Below are positions 17,011 to 25,654 of a DNA stretch of 64,000 nt, one piece after another. Location of the stretch: assembly GCA_023392535.1 (NCBI GenBank), contig JAEVYY010000009.1, positions 434,001-498,000 of the forward strand, given 5' to 3'. The stretch comes from Bacillota bacterium. GTDB taxonomy: Bacteria; Bacillota; Clostridia; Lachnospirales; Lachnospiraceae. Below the pieces are notes generated by a model. It was not told the origin of the DNA. It made no database searches and saw only the letters and a program-made list of their open reading frames with translations. The translations under genes were made by a program, and so were the position numbers. Within the stretch, counting starts at the first letter, position 1, and each line of letters starts with the position of its first letter.

Positions 17011-17508
17011 CTACTTCTTAGGCTTTGGAAGATCTGCATATTGTCGTACGTAATCGCTTTCTTCACCATCAACTATTACGATTTGCCCTTTATCCGCATA
17101 TTTCATTCCTAATTCATGAATTGCGATATTTTTAATTTCTTCTAAATCAACGGATGCCAACACGCGGTTATATTCTTCATCATTGTCGAGCTTTATGCTA
17201 TTTAACTGACTTTCTAATTTGGATATATTTTTCACACAGCTTGTATTCTCATATTGTAATCGAATATATCCTATCAGTATGAACCCAGCCGTTACCAAAG
17301 CCATTGATAGGAATATCACATATCCCATATTCATATAAACTGCTTTGTCTCTATTTTTTCTTGTAGCATGACTCAATCTTTTTTGTGGTGGTTCAATCGT
17401 TTCCTGTACATTCAATTTACGCACAGTATTCCCTTGTATATAGGCACTTTTTTCATATGTAGTTTTTCTTTGGTTTGTACTTTGTCTTCCCTGACTTTGT
17501 CTTCCCAT
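17011..17508 (-). CDS. ftsL: FtsL-like bitopic septum protein
   Basis: Small divisome scaffold binding DivIB and DivIC and activating the septal PBP/FtsW. 165 residues: basic, Q/R/T-rich cytoplasmic part (1-60), one membrane segment (about 61-82, MGYVIFLSMALVTAGFILIGY), then a short coiled coil (CVKNISKLESQLNSIKLDN) and a loop ending near the septal-protein motif AIHELGMKYADKGQIV. FtsL has little sequence conservation; the call rests on topology, coiled coil, ELGM...P/Q-type motif and position between rsmH and the PBP. Confidence 0.85.
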   Translation of the reverse strand: MGRQSQGRQSTNQRKTTYEKSAYIQGNTVRKLNVQETIEPPQKRLSHATRKNRDKAVYMNMGYVIFLSMALVTAGFILIGYIRLQYENTSCVKNISKLESQLNSIKLDNDEEYNRVLASVDLEEIKNIAIHELGMKYADKGQIVIVDGEESDYVRQYADLPKPKK

Positions 17509-17552
17509 ATATAACTACCTTTCTGCCATTCACGCATCCTTTCGTGTGTTTG

Positions 17553-18488
17553 CTACTTTTTCTCAAACACTCTTAATTTAGCACTTTTTGACCGTTTGTT
17601 ACTAGCTATTTCTTCGATTTGCGGTAAAATCGGTTTTTTTGTTATCACTTTTCCTTGAGATATCTTCCCACATACACACACTGGAAATTCGGGTGGGCAT
17701 GTACAAGGGTTTTCATTTCTTTTAAATGACGTCTTTACAATTCTATCTTCTAGCGAATGAAAAGTAATAATGCACAATCTGCCACCAGGATTCAATAGTC
17801 CAATCAACTCGTCCAGTGAATCTTTTAACACTTCTAATTCTTTATTGCATTCAATTCGAATCGCCTGAAACGTCTTTTTGGAAGGGTGCCCCCCGTTAAC
17901 TCTCATCTTGGCCGGTATTGCAGCCTTGATAATATCGTTCAATTCGCCTGTTGTCTCAATTGACCGTTCTGTTCTTGCCCTTACAATGTGCTTTGCAATA
18001 TTTTTTGCAAATTGATCTTCACCATAATCTCTGATCATTCGAAAAAGATCTAATTCACTGTAAGAATTGACAATATCTCTGGCTGTTAATGTTTGACGTT
18101 TATCCATACGCATATCTAATACCGTATCATATTTATAGGAAAATCCTCGTTCAATTGTATCCAACTGATAAGAGGAGACCCCCAGATCAAGTATGATTCC
18201 ATCTACACCGTGAACTGCATAAGACTGTAATGCGTTTTTTGTATTCCGATAATTATCTCGGATTATAGTAGCTTTAGTCCCAAATTTTTCCAACCTCTCA
18301 GTAGCCGCCTGTATTGCTGCTTCATCCTGATCAATTCCGTACAAATGCCCTTTATCATTTAGTTTCTCTAACACATAATAAGCATGTCCGCCTCCGCCTA
18401 ATGTGCCGTCTACATAAATACCATCCGACTTTATCTCAAGTGATTCAATTGTCTCATTTAATAAAACTGATACATGATCAAATTTCAT
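17553..18488 (-). CDS. rsmH: 16S rRNA (cytosine-1402-N4)-methyltransferase RsmH
   Basis: S-adenosylmethionine-dependent methyltransferase that N4-methylates C1402 in the ribosomal P site. 311 residues, starting FDHVSVLLNETIESL, with the SAM loop DGTLGGGGHAYYVLE (about 27-41) and DGIILDLGVSSYQLD. Carboxy part has ITFHSLEDRIVK and a CTCPPEFPVCVCG cysteine stretch. Second gene of the mraZ operon, the near-universal arrangement. Confidence 0.98.
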   Translation of the reverse strand: MKFDHVSVLLNETIESLEIKSDGIYVDGTLGGGGHAYYVLEKLNDKGHLYGIDQDEAAIQAATERLEKFGTKATIIRDNYRNTKNALQSYAVHGVDGIILDLGVSSYQLDTIERGFSYKYDTVLDMRMDKRQTLTARDIVNSYSELDLFRMIRDYGEDQFAKNIAKHIVRARTERSIETTGELNDIIKAAIPAKMRVNGGHPSKKTFQAIRIECNKELEVLKDSLDELIGLLNPGGRLCIITFHSLEDRIVKTSFKRNENPCTCPPEFPVCVCGKISQGKVITKKPILPQIEEIASNKRSKSAKLRVFEKK

Positions 18489-18511
18489 ATCTCATAGCTC
18501 CCATCTGTATT

Positions 18512-18943
18512 CTAGATTCCAAGACCCAAATCTGCCATATGTTCTGCAATCTCATCCATATCTTCGTAATCGGCTGCCCCATCCCATCTTGCCTTGCTCC
18601 AGATCTCAATCCTGCTTGCAACGCCGACTAGAACAACTTCCTTACTGATGTCTGCAAATTCCCTTAATACAGAAGGAACTAAAATTCTTCCTTGTTTATC
18701 GACTTCGACACTTGCTGCTCCCGCTAAGAAAAATCTTGCAAATTGTCTCGCGTCCTTATTCGTAAGTGGCAGGGACTTTAATTTTTCTTCGAATACATTC
18801 CATTCATTATTATCATACACAAATAAGCATCCATCTAATCCTTTCGTTATCACAAATTCATCTCCCAGAATTTCACGAAATTTTGATGGAATAATCAATC
18901 TGCCCTTTGCATCAATTGTATGATTGTATTCTCCCATAAACAT
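18512..18943 (-). CDS. mraZ: Transcriptional regulator MraZ
   Basis: DNA-binding AbrB-like double-domain protein controlling the dcw operon. 143 residues with two SpoVT-AbrB repeats: first GEYNHTIDAKGRLIIPSKFR, second AASVEVDKQGRILVPSVLR. The ATG at 18943 gives the usual family length; a GTG 9 bases upstream is possible. It is the first gene of the operon and its predicted binding site, four GTGG repeats, lies 55-88 bases upstream, so autoregulation is expected. Confidence 0.97.
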   Translation of the reverse strand: MFMGEYNHTIDAKGRLIIPSKFREILGDEFVITKGLDGCLFVYDNNEWNVFEEKLKSLPLTNKDARQFARFFLAGAASVEVDKQGRILVPSVLREFADISKEVVLVGVASRIEIWSKARWDGAADYEDMDEIAEHMADLGLGI

Positions 18944-18997
18944 AATAATCACCCGCTTAAGTAGTCTGCCACGAAAAGATTCATCGATAAGAAAAAA

Positions 18998-19031
18998 CCA
19001 CTTCTCACCACTCTATACCACTTTTCACCAC
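18998..19031 (-). promoter_or_regulatory. MraZ box: four GTGG repeats at exact 10-base spacing
   Basis: On the minus strand GTGG occurs at 19031, 19021, 19011 and 19001 (each 4-mer starting exactly 10 bases after the last), in the context AGTGGTG. MraZ is known to bind direct GTGG-type repeats with about 10-base spacing ahead of mraZ. The array is between the -10 box and the start codon, fitting repression. Confidence 0.9.
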
Positions 19032-19041
19032 TTATGAATCA

Positions 19042-19070
19042 ATTTTATCTCATATCTGACTATTTTACAA
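19042..19070 (-). promoter_or_regulatory. Sigma-A promoter of the mraZ/dcw operon
   Basis: Minus strand TTGTAA (19065-19070) and TAAAAT (19042-19047) are separated by 17 bases. Transcription would begin just before the MraZ box. Confidence 0.6.
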
Positions 19071-19142
19071 GTACAATATGAATATTTGTTAACTTTTTTC
19101 ATTCATAAGATAGGTTGTTCTATGATTATTCTCAGCGCATAC

Positions 19143-19190
19143 AAAAAAAGAGCTATGAGTCTCCCATTGGAAATACTCATAGCTCTTTTT
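19143..19190 (-). terminator. Intrinsic terminator after lgt
   Basis: A 16-base perfect stem (19145-19160 with 19175-19190, core AGAGCTATGAGT/ACTCATAGCTCT) has T runs on both sides. It lies about 20 bases after the lgt stop and ends the murE-lgt operon ahead of the dcw promoter. Confidence 0.9.
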
Positions 19191-19207
19191 ATTATAAATG
19201 ATTCTTT

Positions 19208-20080
19208 TTATACTATTTTATTTTTAATTCGCATTCTCACAATAACATCAACAACGATTGCAAAGATTACCATACAAATGGATAATACTTGAGAAACCGC
19301 AATCGTTGTCCCACCAATCCACAATTGATCTGTTCGCAAGCCCTCTATCCAAAATCTGCCGAGTCCATAGCCTGCAAGATACAATAAACATATTTCGCCC
19401 TGAAATTTTTTATGTCTTTGATAAAGCAGGATGAGTAGTAAAACCATAACATTCCATAAGCTCTCATAGAGAAATGTTGGATGTACCTGGATATAATTCA
19501 CACCTTCTGCAATATGAGAAGTAATATTACTAGAAATATCATTTGCCCTTACTGCCTGTATCGGGAGGCGCATCGCAAAAATATTATTCGTATATTCTCC
19601 AAAAGCCTCACGGTTCATAAAGTTTCCATATCTACCAATGATTTGACCTACCGTTAATCCAACAACTCCTGTATCTGCCATTTGAAACATATTTTGCTTT
19701 TTTATTTTAGCATATACTACCAACGTAATAAATGCAGCTATCACTCCACCATAGATTGCTAACCCGCCACCTCTGGTATTCAATATACTGAGCAGATCAT
19801 TTTTATACGTATCCCATGAAAAAGCAACAAAGTAGATTCTTGCCCCAATAATAGAACATATAATTGCGTATATCGAAAAATCCCAATATAAGTCTGGATC
19901 TTGCCCCGTTGTCTTAGCTACTTTTGCTGCGACCAGTACACCTAAGAGAATGGATATTCCTATGATAACCCCATAATATGCCACTTCAAATCCAAATATG
20001 GAAAAAGATTTTGGTACATTTTCAAGATAGATCCCCAAATGTGGAAATGCAATATCTTTCGCTCCCATTGCTTCATTCAT
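19208..20080 (-). CDS. lgt: Prolipoprotein diacylglyceryl transferase Lgt
   Basis: Integral membrane enzyme that attaches diacylglycerol to the lipobox cysteine of prolipoproteins. 290 residues, about seven membrane segments. Shows GGGLAIYGGVIAAF, the Lgt signature GRYGNFMNREAFG, HPTFLYESLWN and the late GLGRFWIEGLRTD. Start ATG follows GGGAAGG by 8 bases. Last gene of the long operon, 31 bases after ychF. Confidence 0.97.
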   Translation of the reverse strand: MNEAMGAKDIAFPHLGIYLENVPKSFSIFGFEVAYYGVIIGISILLGVLVAAKVAKTTGQDPDLYWDFSIYAIICSIIGARIYFVAFSWDTYKNDLLSILNTRGGGLAIYGGVIAAFITLVVYAKIKKQNMFQMADTGVVGLTVGQIIGRYGNFMNREAFGEYTNNIFAMRLPIQAVRANDISSNITSHIAEGVNYIQVHPTFLYESLWNVMVLLLILLYQRHKKFQGEICLLYLAGYGLGRFWIEGLRTDQLWIGGTTIAVSQVLSICMVIFAIVVDVIVRMRIKNKIV

Positions 20081-20111
20081 AAATTACGCCTTCCCGTTAT
20101 TATTTTATTAT

Positions 20112-21212
20112 TTATACATTAAATCGGAATAGCATAACATCGCCATCCTTTACCACATAATCTTTTCCTTCTAATCCAACGAGTCCCTTTTCCTTTGCCG
20201 CTGATAAAGATTTTTGTTCCAGTAGATCTTTATAATTCACTACTTCGGCCCTGATAAAACCACGTTCAAAGTCGGTATGAATCTTTCCTGCAGCCTGTGG
20301 TGCCTTCGTTCCTGATATGATTGTCCATGCTCTTGTTTCGTCCTCTCCTGCTGTAAGATAGCTGATTAGACCCAGCAAATGATAGCTTGCCTTAATTAAT
20401 TTATCAAGTCCGGATTCTTTTAGTCCTAAATCCTCCAAAAACATTATTTTCTCATCATCCTCTAATTCTGAAATTTCCTGTTCTATCTGTGCACAAATAA
20501 TAAATACTTCGCTACTGTTAGATTCTGCGAATTCTCTGACTGTTCTAACATATGTATTGTTTTTACCATCATCAGAAAGATCTATGTCAGAAACATTAGC
20601 TGCAAAAATGACCGGCTTGTCTGTCAGCAAGTTATAAGATTTTCGTAAAAAGAGTTCTTCATCATCTAACATGTCTGTAAAAGAACTCGCAAGTTTTCCT
20701 TCCTCTAAATGTTTCTTAATTCCTTCCAATAAATTAAGTTCTTTTGCCAATGCTTTATCCATCCTGGCACCTTTACTCGTTTTTGAAATCCTTCTCTCTA
20801 AAATCTCAATATCAGAAAAAATCAATTCCAGATTAATGGTCTCTATGTCTCTGATTGGATCGACAGAACCATCTACATGAACCACATTACTATCTTCAAA
20901 GCAACGTACTACATGAACAATTGCATCCACTTCTCTAATATTACTTAGGAATTGATTTCCTAAACCTTCTCCTTTGGATGCACCTTTCACTAGACCTGCA
21001 ATATCAACGAACTCAATCACTGCTGGTGTGACTTTTTTAGAATGATACATATCACCCAACAATTTTAATCTTTCGTCTGGTACCGATACGATACCGACAT
21101 TCGGATCTATTGTACAGAAAGGGTAGTTTGCAGATTCTGCCCCCGCCTTTGTCAATGAATTGAATAATGTACTTTTTCCTACATTGGGTAATCCTACAAT
21201 TCCTAATTTCAT
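20112..21212 (-). CDS. ychF: Redox-regulated ATPase YchF (OLA1 family)
   Basis: Obg-family P-loop protein that hydrolyses ATP and associates with ribosomes. 366 residues: G1 GLPNVGKSTLFN at about 6-17, switch FCTIDPNVGIV, G3 DIAGLVKGASKGEGLGNQFL, a coiled-coil insert (about 130-165), and a carboxy TGS domain beginning TAGEDETRAWTI. Length is usual. The ribosome site GAGGAG is 7 bases from ATG. Downstream of rpe in the operon. Confidence 0.97.
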   Translation of the reverse strand: MKLGIVGLPNVGKSTLFNSLTKAGAESANYPFCTIDPNVGIVSVPDERLKLLGDMYHSKKVTPAVIEFVDIAGLVKGASKGEGLGNQFLSNIREVDAIVHVVRCFEDSNVVHVDGSVDPIRDIETINLELIFSDIEILERRISKTSKGARMDKALAKELNLLEGIKKHLEEGKLASSFTDMLDDEELFLRKSYNLLTDKPVIFAANVSDIDLSDDGKNNTYVRTVREFAESNSSEVFIICAQIEQEISELEDDEKIMFLEDLGLKESGLDKLIKASYHLLGLISYLTAGEDETRAWTIISGTKAPQAAGKIHTDFERGFIRAEVVNYKDLLEQKSLSAAKEKGLVGLEGKDYVVKDGDVMLFRFNV

Positions 21213-21248
21213 ATTTTTTCTCCTCTATCTTAAGATTCCGACTATCTT

Positions 21249-21920
21249 TTATTGACGTATTTCTAACTCATGAAATAGATCCAAAAAGGCCAATGTATTT
21301 TTTCTGGTCCTATCCTCTTCAAATACTGCTGAGCCTGCTACTAATATATTCGCTCCAGCCTCTATAATCATTTTCGCATTGTCCTGCTTAATCCCTCCAT
21401 CTACTTCAATATCAATAGGGTATCCTTTTTCTGTAACAATGCGGCGTATATTCCTCACCTTATCCGCGCAGGATTCAATAAATTTCTGTCCTCCGCGCCC
21501 TGGATGTACCGTCATAATCAAAATCATATCCACCATGGAAAGATATGGCATGAGTTCACTGACTTCCGTATCCGGATTAATCGCGAGTCCTCTTCTGATA
21601 CCAAGATCTTCCATACGCTTCAAAGCTTCCGTAACGTGTTTCGTAGCTTCTAAATGAATCGTAATACCATCTGCCCCACATGCTACAAAATCATCGATAT
21701 ATTTCTCAGGATCAATAATCATTAAATGTACATCAAGAAAGCAGTTAGAGGTCTTACTGATTGCAGATAAAACAGGCATACCAAAAGAAATGGCCGGAAC
21801 AAAAACACCGTCCATTACATCAAAGTGTATATATTGTGCACCTGCATCTTCTACTTCTTTTATATCATTTCCAAGATTTAGGAAGTCTGCTGCTAAAATA
21901 GACGGTGATAGAATCATCAT
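21249..21920 (-). CDS. rpe: Ribulose-phosphate 3-epimerase
   Basis: TIM-barrel enzyme interconverting ribulose 5-phosphate and xylulose 5-phosphate in the pentose phosphate pathway. 223 residues, with LSPSILAADF, the metal-ligand stretch YIHFDVMDGVFVP, DVHLM, MTVHPGRGGQKF and IEVDGGI. Start follows AAAGGAG. It lies 2 bases after rsgA; the rsgA-rpe pairing is widespread in Firmicutes. No thiamine pyrophosphokinase gene follows. Confidence 0.97.
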   Translation of the reverse strand: MMILSPSILAADFLNLGNDIKEVEDAGAQYIHFDVMDGVFVPAISFGMPVLSAISKTSNCFLDVHLMIIDPEKYIDDFVACGADGITIHLEATKHVTEALKRMEDLGIRRGLAINPDTEVSELMPYLSMVDMILIMTVHPGRGGQKFIESCADKVRNIRRIVTEKGYPIDIEVDGGIKQDNAKMIIEAGANILVAGSAVFEEDRTRKNTLAFLDLFHELEIRQ

Positions 21921-21922
21921 TA

Positions 21923-22801
21923 TTAGTATCTCCTTTTATCGTTTAGTTCTTTATATAGTATACAATAGTTGTCGTATCTGATTTGACTGATCTTTTTTTC
22001 TCTTAAGGCTTCTTTTACACCGCAGATCGGCTCATGAATATGTGCACATCCTTGAAACCTGCAGTTTTTTTCATAGTTAAAAAACTCTGGATAATAATGT
22101 GATAACTCCCTCTTTTCAATTTCATTAATATCGAGTGAACTAAATCCGGGTGTATCCATAATATAAGTATCTTTTTCAATTGCTATTAACTGAGAATGCC
22201 TTGTTGTATGCTTACCCCGGTCAATCTTACTGCTGATTGCACCAATTTCCATGCTAACTTCTAACTGAAGACAATTAATAATAGATGATTTCCCAACTCC
22301 GCTCGGGCCTGCAACTGTTGTCGTCTTACCCAACAGATATTTCTTTATTTCATCTATACCACTTTTTTCCTTCGCACTTGCAATAAACAATTGGTTGCCG
22401 CACGTACTATACGCGCGTAAGAGTTCTTCTTTTTCCTGAATCGAAGCGATATCTTCTTTATTAAAACAAATACTACAAGGTATTTGTTGTTTGTTCATCG
22501 TGATTAAAAATCGATCCAGTAAATTAAAGCTTGGTTCCGGTCTGACGATAGAAAAAATAACCAAAGCCTGATCAATATTCGCGACTGCCGGCCTAATCAA
22601 AAAATTTCTTCTGGGAATTATAAGTTCAATATTTCCAAGCATAGCCTGATCATCTAATATCTGAAGTTCTACATCATCACCTACAAAAGGTTTTTTATTG
22701 TCTTTCCGAAAAATCCCTTTCGCTTTACATTCATAAATGCCTTTTTCAGGGACATGTACATAGTAAAATCCTGCTATGCCTTTAATTATTTTTCCTCGCA
22801 T
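21923..22801 (-). CDS. rsgA: Ribosome small subunit-dependent GTPase RsgA
   Basis: Circularly permuted GTPase that assists late 30S maturation. 292 residues: OB-fold amino domain (1-70), then motifs in permuted order: G4 NKED, G1 GPSGVGKSS (about 164-172), G3 DTPGFSS, and a zinc-binding end with CRFQGCAHIHEPICGV. It starts 6 bases after prkC. The prpC-prkC-rsgA-rpe order matches the Bacillus region. Confidence 0.97.
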   Translation of the reverse strand: MRGKIIKGIAGFYYVHVPEKGIYECKAKGIFRKDNKKPFVGDDVELQILDDQAMLGNIELIIPRRNFLIRPAVANIDQALVIFSIVRPEPSFNLLDRFLITMNKQQIPCSICFNKEDIASIQEKEELLRAYSTCGNQLFIASAKEKSGIDEIKKYLLGKTTTVAGPSGVGKSSIINCLQLEVSMEIGAISSKIDRGKHTTRHSQLIAIEKDTYIMDTPGFSSLDINEIEKRELSHYYPEFFNYEKNCRFQGCAHIHEPICGVKEALREKKISQIRYDNYCILYKELNDKRRY

Positions 22802-22806
22802 AATGC

Positions 22807-24900
22807 CTATTCCTTTGTGAATTGTACTGTCTGTTCATTCGCTACGATCTTAGATGAAACGACACCGCCATCCGCATCTGTCTCCGGCGGATTCACTGGA
22901 ATAGAATACGTAGTGGTAACGATACCTGTATCCGTTGTCTTAATTCCACTAATATTGATTGCAACTGGAAACGTAGTGGTTGTCGTATTAAATAAAATAG
23001 CTCCTGTATCTGCTGCCGACAGAACGACAGTGGCATTACCTCCCTGATAATCTGGCGGAGCAGCCACACTAATATTGCAAGAATACGTAGCACCCAGGCT
23101 GATTCGCAGATCCACAACGGTATCCGCTGGCTGTCCCTGTCCGGCTGAATAGCTTTGATAGCATACCGTTCCTACTTCGTATTCACTATTTTCAACTTCT
23201 GTTACTGACCCGGCCTTTAGACCAGATGCCTCTAATGCTGCTTTGGCTGCATCCGCAGACATCCCTCTTACCTCAGGCACCTGTACGGTATCAGGTTGCG
23301 CCTTTTGGCAGATCACAATGGTAACAGAACTATCTCTAGATATAATTTTACCAGCTTCCGGTGATTGAGAAATTATATTCCCTTCTGCAACTTCTGTGGA
23401 TGTCCCTGTTTCCTTTTTAACCGAAAAACCTTCTTTTTCCAAGGATGCTGTCGCTTCTGCCTCTGATAAACCAAAAACATCTGGCACTTTAATTCCGTCT
23501 GGACCTGCACTAACGGTCAAAGTCACTTTATCACTTTTTGAAATCGGTTTGCCAGCATCAATACTGCTCTTCATCACTGTATTTTTATCATACTCAGAAG
23601 AAATATCATAAATGATTTCATATTGAATTCCTTTCGCATCCAAAGCCGCCTGTGCATCCGCAAGACTTTTTCCTAACACCGCTGGCATAACATTGCCACT
23701 GGTAGTCGTGTTCTCTTCACTGACTGTATTTTTACCTGGAAATAAACCAACTGCCCTTCCAGCTAAAAACAACAAAACACAACCAATCATAATCGCTACT
23801 ATTATAGTTAATATGGTTGTGATTTTTTCCATCTTAGGACTATAATCATCCTCTTCGTCATATTCCTCATACTTTTGCATTTTCTTTTGCTTATTAGTTT
23901 GCGATTTTACTGTATTTTGTTGGGCTACACTATTTTTCTTTGGTGCACTTTTCATGCGGGCATTTTCATCTATTGCATCCCGGTTAACAGATTGTTTCTT
24001 AATCTGCACTATATCGTGATCCGTAATCATCTTCGTTTGTTCCTGGCTGTTTAAATCTACAACTTTCACAAAATTTTCGTCCGGACTGATTAAGGATTTT
24101 TTCAAATCGCCAATTAGCTGACCCATTGATTGGTATCTGCGATCCGGGCTTTTTTGTGTACATTTAAAAACAATTTGTTCTACACTAATCGGAATTTCAG
24201 GTACATAATCTCTAGGGGAAGGCATCTCTTCTTGTATATGTTTAATTGCGATTGCTACCGTAGTTTCGCCATTGAAAGGAACCCTTCCTGTAAGCATCTC
24301 AAATAGTGTAATGCCCAACGAATAGATATCACTCTTTTCATCACTGTATCCACCACGCGCTTGTTCTGGTGACGTGTAATGTACAGATCCCATGACATTA
24401 GAGGTAATTGTATTACTGGTTGCCGCTTTTGCAATTCCAAAATCCGTTACTTTTACTTTTCCCTCTTTTGAAATAATGATGTTCTGTGGTTTAATATCAC
24501 GGTGTATAATGTGATTATTATGTGCTGCTTCTATACCCATGGAAACCTGAATTGCGATACTGATAGCCTCTTTTACTGACAGTCTGGCTTTTTTTTCGAT
24601 ATACTTTTTCAAAGTAATACCTTCAACTAATTCCATTACAATATAATAGATCACATTTTCTTCCCCTACATCGTATACATTTACGATATTAGGATGCATT
24701 AAACCTGCTGCCGCCTGTGCCTCTACACGGAATTTATATACAAAATTTGTATTTTCACTAAACTCTTGCTTCAGTACCTTGACTGCAACACAGCGATTTA
24801 ATTTATGGTCTTTTGCTTTATATACATCAGACATCCCGCCCGTACCTATTTTTTCTAATATTTCATAGCGGTCACCTATCAGCATTCCTATTTTAATCAT
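22807..24900 (-). CDS. prkC: PASTA-domain Ser/Thr protein kinase PrkC
   Basis: Membrane Hanks-type kinase sensing muropeptides or lipid II, controlling wall synthesis and spore germination in relatives. 697 residues: kinase domain 1-270 (G-loop GTGGMSDVYKA, K41, HRD 133-135, DFG 153-155), a juxtamembrane linker rich in Q/K/S, a membrane segment near 362-385, three PASTA repeats (about 405-610) and a carboxy beta-rich, T/S/N-rich extension of about 90 residues beginning SCNISVAAPPDYQGG. The extension is extra to the Bacillus protein. Start overlaps the prpC stop by 4 bases, so kinase and phosphatase are translationally coupled. Confidence 0.95.
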   Translation of the reverse strand: MIKIGMLIGDRYEILEKIGTGGMSDVYKAKDHKLNRCVAVKVLKQEFSENTNFVYKFRVEAQAAAGLMHPNIVNVYDVGEENVIYYIVMELVEGITLKKYIEKKARLSVKEAISIAIQVSMGIEAAHNNHIIHRDIKPQNIIISKEGKVKVTDFGIAKAATSNTITSNVMGSVHYTSPEQARGGYSDEKSDIYSLGITLFEMLTGRVPFNGETTVAIAIKHIQEEMPSPRDYVPEIPISVEQIVFKCTQKSPDRRYQSMGQLIGDLKKSLISPDENFVKVVDLNSQEQTKMITDHDIVQIKKQSVNRDAIDENARMKSAPKKNSVAQQNTVKSQTNKQKKMQKYEEYDEEDDYSPKMEKITTILTIIVAIMIGCVLLFLAGRAVGLFPGKNTVSEENTTTSGNVMPAVLGKSLADAQAALDAKGIQYEIIYDISSEYDKNTVMKSSIDAGKPISKSDKVTLTVSAGPDGIKVPDVFGLSEAEATASLEKEGFSVKKETGTSTEVAEGNIISQSPEAGKIISRDSSVTIVICQKAQPDTVQVPEVRGMSADAAKAALEASGLKAGSVTEVENSEYEVGTVCYQSYSAGQGQPADTVVDLRISLGATYSCNISVAAPPDYQGGNATVVLSAADTGAILFNTTTTTFPVAINISGIKTTDTGIVTTTYSIPVNPPETDADGGVVSSKIVANEQTVQFTKE

Positions 24901-25640
24901 AGTTTCACCTCATCTATACACGGTTCAATAATTATTACGGCAATGTTGTCTTTACCACCATTATTATTAGCGGCTTTTATTAGTTCTTCTGCCTTTAAAA
25001 CGATATCTCCTTGTGCACTCACAATCAGTCGGATTTCTTCATCTTCTAGCATATTGCTAAGACCATCCGAGCACATCAGAACAATATCATTCGGTTCTAA
25101 AACGACATCGAAAAAGTCAGCCTCAATGGTTTCTTGTGCTCCAATGGCTCTTGTTATAATATTTTTATCCGGGTGATTCCTAGCAGATGCTTTGTCAAGC
25201 CCACCCATGCGAACCATTTCCTCCACGAGTGAATGGTCCCTTGTAATTTGCACTATCTTATGATTTACGATATATAATCTACTGTCTCCTACATTTGCTA
25301 CACGCAACAAATTTCCTTCACAGGTAGCGACCACAACAGTGGTCCCCATACCTTCCAGTCTTTCATCCGCACTTGCCGCATTACGTATATTTTCATTGGC
25401 TTTTTCTATTGCATTTTTTATGATATCAATTGGATTTTCTTCTTCTGAATTTTTAACTTCTTTTACGATTGTTTCCACGGTATAACGGGAAGCATAATCA
25501 CCTGCTTTATGTCCTCCCATCCCATCTGCAACAATAAAAATATTCGGTAGATTTCCTAACGCTTTTTCCGATGTGAAAACAATATCCTGATTTAATTGTC
25601 TTTTCTTACCAATATCGGTTAGCGAAATTGTCCTTAACAT
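24897..25640 (-). CDS. prpC: PP2C-type protein phosphatase PrpC/Stp1
   Basis: Metal-dependent Ser/Thr phosphatase that reverses PrkC phosphorylation. 247 residues: the early LTDIGKKRQLNQD, metal-binding VADGMGGHKAGDYAS, GMGTTVVVA, NVGDSRLY, ITRAIG and the late DNIAVIII. All family motifs with metal aspartates are present. Ends overlapping the prkC start (ATGA). Confidence 0.96.
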   Translation of the reverse strand: MLRTISLTDIGKKRQLNQDIVFTSEKALGNLPNIFIVADGMGGHKAGDYASRYTVETIVKEVKNSEEENPIDIIKNAIEKANENIRNAASADERLEGMGTTVVVATCEGNLLRVANVGDSRLYIVNHKIVQITRDHSLVEEMVRMGGLDKASARNHPDKNIITRAIGAQETIEADFFDVVLEPNDIVLMCSDGLSNMLEDEEIRLIVSAQGDIVLKAEELIKAANNNGGKDNIAVIIIEPCIDEVKL

Positions 25641-25654
25641 TGTCAGTCTACCTC

